Assembly (NCBI GenBank): GCA_016297805.1
Contig: JAEDFX010000078.1
Span: 1-11,170, forward strand
Direction of reading: 5' to 3'
Origin: Treponema sp.
GTDB lineage: Bacteria > Spirochaetota > Spirochaetia > Treponematales > Treponemataceae
Length of the DNA: 11,170 bases
The notes under the pieces were generated by a model. It was not told the origin of the DNA. It worked only from the letters and a program-made list of their open reading frames with translations, and ran no database searches. Both the position numbers and the translations under genes were made by a program. Positions 6,338 through 11,170 of this stretch are shown piece by piece; the stretch's first letter is position 1; every line of letters begins with the position of its first letter.

Positions 6338-7531
6338 ATGTGTAAAAAAGTATTTCCGCTTATGATTGTTCTAGTTCTGTTTCTCACATCATGTACAGAT
6401 AAACAGACAAAAAAAGAAATCAGAAACCATCAAAACGCTGTTCTAACTCAAAATTATGTAATTGAGAAAAAGTCTGAATATAATCAAAAACTTTCAAACT
6501 ATATAAATAATCTTACCCTTGAACAGAAAATTGCTCAGCTTTTCATTGAAAATCTTGAAGGTTGTACTTCCTTTCGTTCTTACGAAACTGTTGGTGTTAT
6601 GAACGGAACTGATGATAAAACACCTCTTGTAGCTGGTGGTTATCTTTTCTTTTCTTTTAATATTGCAGAGTCCCGGGATAAAATGCAGCAATTTACTAAA
6701 TCAATAAAGGATTATTGTGATTCAAACGGGGTAATTCCACCTTATCTGGCAGTAGATCAGGAAGGAGGGTGGGTTACACGTCTAAAAAAATTGAATGATA
6801 AATTACCTTCAAATGAAGAGGTTGCTGAAGAATATTCTGTTGCGCAGGCTTATGAATTGTATTCTAGGCAGGCAAAACAGATGAAAGAACTAGGCTTTCA
6901 TATGAATCTGGCACCTGTAATTGAAGTCTGTACTGAAGGTAATGCAGAATTTCTTGATGGACGCAGTTATGGAAGTTTCGAACAGGTTTTGAGTTATGGT
7001 CGTGCCTGTGTAAATGCTTATGAGAATAATCAGATAGCAACTGTTGTAAAGCATTTTCCAGGAAATACAAATACAGATCCTCATACAGGTCTTCCAGAAA
7101 TTACACTTTCTAAAGAACAACTGGAGGAATCTATAAGGAGTTTTAAAGAAATTCTAAAATATGAGCCTGTTTCTATTTTAATGTCCCATGCTCGTACTTC
7201 CGCAATTGATTCTGGAACTCCTGCCTGTCTTTCTTCCGCATGGATTACAGATATTCTTCGCAATGAGTATGGCTATGATGGAATTGTTTTTTCTGATGAT
7301 ATTTTCATGAGTGCTTTAGCAGATAATGGGTATCCTCCAGAAAGAGCCGCTGTTATGGCTATTGATGCAGGAATTGACTGTATTATGATTTCAGAAAAAA
7401 GATTCGGAAAAGCTGCAAAGGTTCTGTATGAAAAGGCTAAATCAGATAATGCGTTTGCACAGAAAATAGACACTGCTGTGAAGCGTGTAATAAAATATAA
7501 GGTAGATTCTGGAATTATTCAGGTGGATTAA
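6338..7531 (+). CDS. GH3 beta-N-acetylhexosaminidase-like lipoprotein (NagZ type)
   Basis: 397 residues, a single (beta/alpha)8 barrel, as in NagZ-type GH3 enzymes that lack the second domain. The N-terminus MCKKVFPLMIVLVLFLTSC is a lipoprotein signal with lipobox LTSC, so Cys19 is the likely lipid anchor. Residues 55-395 carry the catalytic domain: VDQEGG at 139-144 (substrate binding), KHFPG at 238-242, DPH at 247-249 matching the Asp/Ser-His dyad loop of NagZ, and SDD at 319-321 with Asp320 as likely nucleophile. The loop is shorter than the usual KHFPGHG...DSH and the first His is replaced by Asn. A role in trimming N-acetylglucosamine from peptidoglycan fragments or diet glycans outside the inner membrane is inferred. 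The stop codon overlaps the start of the methyltransferase gene by one base. Confidence 0.88.
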   Translation: MCKKVFPLMIVLVLFLTSCTDKQTKKEIRNHQNAVLTQNYVIEKKSEYNQKLSNYINNLTLEQKIAQLFIENLEGCTSFRSYETVGVMNGTDDKTPLVAGGYLFFSFNIAESRDKMQQFTKSIKDYCDSNGVIPPYLAVDQEGGWVTRLKKLNDKLPSNEEVAEEYSVAQAYELYSRQAKQMKELGFHMNLAPVIEVCTEGNAEFLDGRSYGSFEQVLSYGRACVNAYENNQIATVVKHFPGNTNTDPHTGLPEITLSKEQLEESIRSFKEILKYEPVSILMSHARTSAIDSGTPACLSSAWITDILRNEYGYDGIVFSDDIFMSALADNGYPPERAAVMAIDAGIDCIMISEKRFGKAAKVLYEKAKSDNAFAQKIDTAVKRVIKYKVDSGIIQVD

Positions 7532-8394
7532 TGAAGCAGAAAAATAAAAATCCTTTAAAGGGCACAGAAAAGCTTTTTGGTGCAGAAGGTTTTGAACAGT
7601 ATTATGGTGAACTTTATGGTGAACGCTGGCCTCAATTAAAGGATGCTTTTACAAAAGAAAATCAGGCTGTGGAATACCATGTTACAGGTGCCGAAAAATC
7701 TTATTTCTTAGATAGTGCTTCAGTCCTGGCAGCTTTGTGTCTTCCATTGAAAGATGCTGAAAATATTCTTGATTTATGTGCCGCTCCTGGTGGAAAAACT
7801 CTTGTATTAGCTTCCAGAATGCCTGAAGATGCAAAACTTTCTTCCAATGAACGTTCTTCGGAAAGAAAACACAGGCTTTCTGTTGTTGTTGAAACTTGTC
7901 TTCCACCTGAAATAAATGAACGTATAACAGTTTCCTGCAGTGATGGTGCTACCTGGTGTACTCGTCAGACAGAATGTTTCGACAGAATATTATTGGATGC
8001 CCCATGCTCTTCCGAACGTCATGTTATGCTTGATCCAAAATATTTGAATACCTGGTCTCTTTCAAGAATTAAAACTGTTTCTATGGAACAATGGGCTTTA
8101 CTATCGTCAGCTTATAGAATGCTTACTGTAGATGGTATACTATTGTATTCAACTTGTGCTCTTTGTCCTCTGGAAAACGATGAAATGATAGAGCGTCTTT
8201 TTAAAAAATTTAATAAAGATGGAAAAGCTTTTGAATTGATGTCACCTGAACCTGATGTGAATGAGATAAATGATTATGTTGATATAACATTGCCTGAATG
8301 GGAAAAAACAAAGTATGGATATCAGATTATGCCGGATAAGCAGTCTGGTGCAGGACCTATTTATTTTTCCGTTATACATAAATTAAAGTCTTGA
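7531..8394 (+). CDS. RsmB/NSUN-family RNA 5-methylcytosine methyltransferase
   Basis: 287-residue SAM-dependent methyltransferase. The SAM-binding loop DLCAAPGGKT is at residues 81-90; DAPCS at 156-160 holds the first cysteine of the m5C pair (Cys159) and STC at 207-209 the second (Cys209), which in this family makes the covalent bond to cytosine. The NusB-like domain of RsmB and a C-terminal PUA domain are both absent, and the lead-in YFLDSAS followed by the core looks closest to NSUN4-like proteins. The target, rRNA or tRNA, cannot be told. AGGTGG at 7521-7526 is a good ribosome site, and the ATG overlaps the stop of the GH3 gene (TAATG), so translation is coupled. The stop overlaps the -35 box of the next gene. 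Confidence 0.88.
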   Translation: MKQKNKNPLKGTEKLFGAEGFEQYYGELYGERWPQLKDAFTKENQAVEYHVTGAEKSYFLDSASVLAALCLPLKDAENILDLCAAPGGKTLVLASRMPEDAKLSSNERSSERKHRLSVVVETCLPPEINERITVSCSDGATWCTRQTECFDRILLDAPCSSERHVMLDPKYLNTWSLSRIKTVSMEQWALLSSAYRMLTVDGILLYSTCALCPLENDEMIERLFKKFNKDGKAFELMSPEPDVNEINDYVDITLPEWEKTKYGYQIMPDKQSGAGPIYFSVIHKLKS

Positions 8395-8418
8395 TTTTTT
8401 TTAATTATCATTGATAAT
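8391..8418 (+). promoter_or_regulatory. Promoter of the HD-GYP gene with overlapping dyad
   Basis: TTGATT (8391-8396), a 16-base spacer and GATAAT (8413-8418) lead to a predicted start near 8425, only about three bases before the ATG at 8428; no Shine-Dalgarno is present. A perfect 7-1-7 inverted repeat, ATTATCA-T-TGATAAT (8404-8418), covers the -10 and could be an operator. In TGATAAT-N-ATTATCA Fur boxes the arms are the other way round, so I do not call it Fur. Confidence 0.5.
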
Positions 8419-8427
8419 AGTAGTACT

Positions 8428-9663
8428 ATGAGTAATGTTAACCGTGATGATAAACTGCAGCAGATAATTGAAGTTGAACGTCAATTGAGTGAAATTCAGG
8501 ATGTTGATGTCCTTTTGGAACGCATTCTTACAGAAACAAGAAGAATTGTAAATGCAGATGCAGGATCGATTTATGTTTCTGAAGGTAATATGCTTAAAAT
8601 TAAGTATGGACAGAACGATACTCATTTAAAAGAATTGGCTCCGGGAGAAAAATTACCATATACTTTTTTTGCATTTCCAATTAATGAAAAACAGATTTGT
8701 GGATACGTTGCATTAAGTGGAAAGCCTCTTAATATTAAGGATTGTTATAATCTTCCTGAAGACACACCATATAAATTTAATAAAAATACTGATTTAACAA
8801 CAGATTATCGTACTCAGTCTATGTATACTCTTCCTTTGAAGATGGCTAATGGTAATTTGCTTGGTGTTCTTCAGATTATCAACAGAAAGAATTCTGATGG
8901 AAGAGTAGTTCCATTTAGTGAAGAAGATGAACTTTTAATCAGTCATTTTGCTGCAAATGCAGTACAGGCTTTACAGAGAGCATATCTTACTTCAAATATG
9001 GTAAAACGAATGCTCAGAATGGCTGAATTTCGCGATCCAAAAGAAACATATTTACATGTTGAACGAGTTTCATCTTATGCTCTTGAAATTTATGACCGCT
9101 GGGCTTTTAATCATAATGTTCCAGAAAATGAAATTCATAGATATCGTGATAATTTAAAGATTGCAGCTAAATTCCATGATGTTGGAAAAGTTGGTATATC
9201 TGATGTTATCTTGAAGAAAACTTTCCCTCGTTTTACTGATGAAGAGAGAAATATTATGAAGGGACATACTTGTATTGGAGCACAGTTGTTTGAGCCACCG
9301 GAGTCTTTCCTTGATGAAATGTCTCAGGAAATTGCTTTGCATCACCATGATCGTTGGGATGGTGGAGAAACAGGATATCCTGGAAATATACAGCTAAGTC
9401 AGTTCTCTATTCTAGAAGGTGTGGTTCCATGTGCTGAGCCTTTGAAGGGTAAATCAATTCCTTTAAGTGCAAGAATTGTTGCTGTAGCAGATGTATTTGA
9501 TGCTTTGAGTCACAAAAGATGTTATAAGGAAGCCTGGTCTATTGATGATGCTTTTGCAGAAATACAGAATAATGCAGGTTCTCAGTTTGACCCGGAAGTT
9601 GTTCTTGCATTTATGCAGGTAAGAGATCGTATCTGTTCTATTCAGATGGCTTTCCCTGACTAG
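8428..9663 (+). CDS. GAF–HD-GYP protein, probable cyclic-di-GMP phosphodiesterase
   Basis: 411 residues, soluble, no membrane segments. A GAF sensor domain fills about residues 21-182, then an HD-GYP domain 190-400. The metal and catalytic residues are present: His210, His250-Asp251 with Lys254 (HDVGK), His280, His306-His307 in HHDRWDGG, and Asp355 in VAVADVFDAL. GYP is at 316-318. HD-GYP enzymes hydrolyse c-di-GMP to pGpG or GMP, and the GAF domain would sense a small ligand or redox state. Compared with the usual WDGxGYP, two residues are added before GYP, and about 18 residues are inserted between GYP and the IPLSARI segment (roughly 320-342). It is monocistronic: own promoter at 8391-8418 and terminator at 9713-9740. 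A role in motility or surface behaviour is inference. Confidence 0.93.
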   Translation: MSNVNRDDKLQQIIEVERQLSEIQDVDVLLERILTETRRIVNADAGSIYVSEGNMLKIKYGQNDTHLKELAPGEKLPYTFFAFPINEKQICGYVALSGKPLNIKDCYNLPEDTPYKFNKNTDLTTDYRTQSMYTLPLKMANGNLLGVLQIINRKNSDGRVVPFSEEDELLISHFAANAVQALQRAYLTSNMVKRMLRMAEFRDPKETYLHVERVSSYALEIYDRWAFNHNVPENEIHRYRDNLKIAAKFHDVGKVGISDVILKKTFPRFTDEERNIMKGHTCIGAQLFEPPESFLDEMSQEIALHHHDRWDGGETGYPGNIQLSQFSILEGVVPCAEPLKGKSIPLSARIVAVADVFDALSHKRCYKEAWSIDDAFAEIQNNAGSQFDPEVVLAFMQVRDRICSIQMAFPD

Positions 9664-9671
9664 TTTAAAGA

Positions 9672-10139
9672 TTAATTTTTTCTTAATAATTGATGTATAA
9701 CTTTATCAAAAGAGTTCGCAAATGCTGCGAACTTTTTTTTGTCATAGCCTTCATTGAAGTGCTTGACTAAACCTAAATTTGCAAGTTGTAAATCAAAATC
9801 TCTGGAGGAAAGTAATTCTTTTACATTTTCCTTTGTAAATACTGTCCCACGGTCATTTATTGCAGAAATATTTTTTTCAACAAGACGATTTGCAAAAACA
9901 ATATCACGGGTAATTACAAGATCATTAGGTTTTGCGTTTTCAATAATATAATTATCTGCTGCATCTTTTTCTTGATTACAGATAATCATTTCAAAAATAC
10001 CAGGTTCTGAACAGGGGATTTTTTTATTAGCAACAAAACAAACTTTAAGGTTTAATCGGGTCCCCATTTTTACTACATGATTTCTAACTAGAGCAGGACA
10101 AGAATCAGCGTCAATCCAAATATTGTACTTTTCAGCCAA
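9672..10139 (-). CDS. YaiI/YqxD-family PIN-like protein (UPF0178)
   Basis: 155 residues, the usual family size. IWIDADSCP at 7-15 with Asp10 and Asp12, KDAADNYI near 58-65, TRD near 78-80, NDRGTVFT near 94-101 and KKFAAFANSFDKVI near the C-terminus match the family. The acidic residues resemble a PIN-type nuclease site, but no function is established. The start codon is TTG and follows the TAA stop of zapA directly, in the same frame, so no earlier start is possible; GATAAGG inside the end of zapA serves as ribosome site. It is the last gene of the rplT–zapA cluster. Its final 25 codons overlap an intrinsic terminator that acts on the opposite strand. Confidence 0.9.
   Translation of the reverse strand: MAEKYNIWIDADSCPALVRNHVVKMGTRLNLKVCFVANKKIPCSEPGIFEMIICNQEKDAADNYIIENAKPNDLVITRDIVFANRLVEKNISAINDRGTVFTKENVKELLSSRDFDLQLANLGLVKHFNEGYDKKKFAAFANSFDKVIHQLLRKN
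9713..9740 (+). terminator. Intrinsic terminator of the HD-GYP gene, inside yaiI
   Basis: AGTTCGCA (9713-9720) and TGCGAACT (9726-9733) form a perfect eight-base-pair stem with loop AATGC, followed by T to 9740 and preceded by A-rich bases. It lies 50 bases after the HD-GYP stop codon but within the coding sequence of the convergent yaiI gene. On the minus strand the stem is followed by CTCTTTTG, a poorer T-run. Confidence 0.85.
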
Positions 10140-10454
10140 TTATAATACCTTATCTATTTTACTAATCATTTCAGCAGCTCTTCTTTCAAGTTCTTCAGAA
10201 TCGAAATCCAGCTGAGGAGGAACATAAGTTCCGTTTTCCATAGCAACTTTATTCTGTTTTTCTTTATAAAGTTCATCACAAATCATAATTCCAGAAAGAA
10301 TTGCTACTTGAAGTGGGGATTTTATAGAGTCAATATTCTTAACATCATCTGTTATTCTTTTATAATAACCTAAAAGTTTTTCAAGATATTCATTGTTTTC
10401 ATTTGCCTGGATTGTAAAAGATGTTCCAAGCATTTCAATCTTTAATTTACCCAT
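10140..10454 (-). CDS. zapA: ZapA-family cell division protein
   Basis: 104 residues, the normal length. ZapA binds FtsZ in the cytosol and bundles its filaments at the division ring. The N-terminal signature LGTSFTIQANENNEYLEKLL is at about residues 9-28, and PLQVAILSGIMICDELYKEK at 47-66 matches the dimerising helix; the rest is a short charged tail. Six bases separate it from the stop codon of the coiled-coil gene. No Shine-Dalgarno is seen before the ATG, so translation probably depends on coupling to that gene. Its stop TAA touches the TTG start of the yaiI-like gene. Confidence 0.9.
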   Translation of the reverse strand: MGKLKIEMLGTSFTIQANENNEYLEKLLGYYKRITDDVKNIDSIKSPLQVAILSGIMICDELYKEKQNKVAMENGTYVPPQLDFDSEELERRAAEMISKIDKVL

Positions 10455-10460
10455 GATGAT

Positions 10461-11027
10461 TTAGAAAATGTCGAATCCTAAACCGTCCTGATTATCTTCT
10501 TCCTGATCAGAATCAAATGATTCTTCTTCAGAAATAAAATCTTCTTCAGTGTCAGTTGGATTCATATCTGTTGAATCAATATCCATTGTTGTCATAGTAT
10601 CAAAACTTGGCTGCATAGAACTGAAGTCTTCAGAAAAATCAGGAGCTATATCCTGCTGAATATCTTCTTCCATATTTTCTTGTTCAACAACTGGATTTTC
10701 AATGATTGGTGTAACAGGGGTTGGAGTAGGTTGTACCTGAGTAATTACAGGTTTTGCAGCTTGACCAACTGAATTAATTACAGATCCTGCTTTTAATACA
10801 GAATTTTCAATTGCATTCAATCGGTCAAGTGCTTTTTTGATTCCCATCTCGATCTGAGTCTGATCTGTTTCAAAAGAAGTAAGTTGCTCCGACTTTGCAG
10901 AAAGCGCATTTGTGAGCTCTGCACATTTATTGCGAAGAGCATCGTTTTCTGCTTGCAGCTGCTGGATTTTCACAACAGCACTTTCAATCTTTTGTTCTAG
11001 AAGAGCTATCTGATCGAGAGTAATCAT
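10461..11027 (-). CDS. Coiled-coil protein with acidic tail, upstream of zapA
   Basis: 188 residues, no recognised family. Residues 3-75 show heptad-like hydrophobic spacing with Glu, Lys and Gln, consistent with a coiled coil. Residues 94-112 are rich in Pro and Thr and look like a flexible linker. Residues 113-185 are strongly acidic (Asp, Glu, Ser, Met) and probably disordered, ending in the hydrophobic peptide GLGFDIF. There is no signal peptide or membrane helix, so it is cytosolic. The ATG at 11027 has a good ribosome site, AAGGAAG, overlapping the stop codon of rplT 11 bases upstream. Placement directly before zapA suggests a division role, possibly a ZapB-like partner, but this rests on context and shape only. 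Confidence 0.8.
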   Translation of the reverse strand: MITLDQIALLEQKIESAVVKIQQLQAENDALRNKCAELTNALSAKSEQLTSFETDQTQIEMGIKKALDRLNAIENSVLKAGSVINSVGQAAKPVITQVQPTPTPVTPIIENPVVEQENMEEDIQQDIAPDFSEDFSSMQPSFDTMTTMDIDSTDMNPTDTEEDFISEEESFDSDQEEDNQDGLGFDIF

Positions 11028-11038
11028 TGGCAGCTTCC

Positions 11039-11170
11039 TTAAGCCTTAATAGCTTTCTTAGCAGCTTCTACAACTGCTTTGAATGCTGCTGGATCTTCAA
11101 TAGCCATATTAGAAAGAGCCTTGCGGTTCAATTTAATACCTGCTTTGTTAACTCCATTAATGAACTGTGA
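11039..11170 (-). CDS. rplT: 50S ribosomal protein L20, C-terminal part (cut by window edge)
   Basis: The last 43 codons and the stop are present; the gene continues past the right edge. The visible protein begins SQFINGVNKAGIKLNRKALS and ends KKAIKA, which is the well-conserved L20 C-terminus. L20 binds 23S rRNA in early assembly of the large subunit and in many bacteria represses its own operon (infC–rpmI–rplT), whose other members would lie to the right. The following coiled-coil gene starts 11 bases after the stop, so the cluster down to yaiI is probably read from the ribosomal-protein promoter. Confidence 0.95.
   Translation of the reverse strand, partial: SQFINGVNKAGIKLNRKALSNMAIEDPAAFKAVVEAAKKAIKA

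Noticed and set aside
8381..8406. Terminator after the RsmB-like gene
   Set aside because: The T-run at 8395-8402 has only an A/T-rich weak stem before it and is better read as the spacer of the HD-GYP promoter.
8404..8418. Fur box
   Set aside because: The half-sites have the opposite order to a standard 7-1-7 Fur box, and no iron gene is nearby.
1..11170. A dedicated undescribed multi-gene system
   Set aside because: Nearly every gene belongs to a familiar housekeeping or carbohydrate family in short independent units, with no mobile-element signs; the only unassigned protein is the coiled-coil gene beside zapA.

Overview
The window looks like ordinary chromosome from an AT-rich bacterium, most likely a saccharolytic Treponema-type spirochaete from a gut or rumen. 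The evidence is indirect: low GC with T- and A-rich intergenic runs, a GH43 xylan/arabinan-type glycosidase beside an OFA-family transporter, a GAF/HD-GYP protein with a long insert in the GYP loop, and the order rplT – coiled-coil protein – zapA – yaiI. The genus is inferred from recall, not from a search. No phage, IS, CRISPR, tRNA or rRNA was seen.

Layout. (1) 71-1366, plus: OFA-family MFS transporter ending in a clear intrinsic terminator. (2) 1434-1513: two tandem copies of a 32-base hairpin-forming repeat. (3) 1526-3871, plus: a LacI-type operator and promoter drive a GH43 glycosidase, followed with no gap by a TtcA-like tRNA thiolase. (4) 3878-3968: a palindromic array of 9-base units plus a T-run, between convergent genes. 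(5) 6287-3967, minus: SDR oxidoreductase then nicotinate phosphoribosyltransferase, an apparent two-gene operon. (6) 6303-8394, plus: GH3 lipoprotein (NagZ-like) then an RsmB/NSUN-type RNA m5C methyltransferase, promoted back-to-back with the SDR operon. (7) 8391-9663, plus: GAF/HD-GYP cyclic-di-GMP phosphodiesterase with its own promoter and a terminator lying inside the 3' end of the next, convergent gene. (8) 11170-9672, minus: the 3' end of rplT (L20), a coiled-coil/acidic protein, zapA and a YaiI-family PIN-like protein, closely packed.

How the genes fit together. Carbohydrate use (GH43, perhaps the transporter), cell-wall sugar turnover (GH3), NAD salvage (NAPRT), RNA modification (TtcA-like, RsmB-like), c-di-GMP signalling (HD-GYP) and cell division (ZapA and its upstream neighbour) are all present, but as separate transcription units rather than one dedicated system. 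I see no multi-gene cassette that looks like an undescribed defence or biosynthetic system.

The most distinctive signals are at the DNA/RNA level. At SDR, GH3 and HD-GYP a sigma70-type -10 box sits only 7-10 bases upstream of the start codon, with no spaced Shine-Dalgarno, suggesting leaderless or near-leaderless mRNAs. Most downstream genes of the apparent operons carry a recognisable Shine-Dalgarno (ttcA, NAPRT, rsmB-like, the coiled-coil gene, and yaiI more weakly); zapA does not. The same geometry exists at a GTG upstream of GH43, making its localisation ambiguous. The two repeat elements and the terminator inside yaiI are the other points worth checking.
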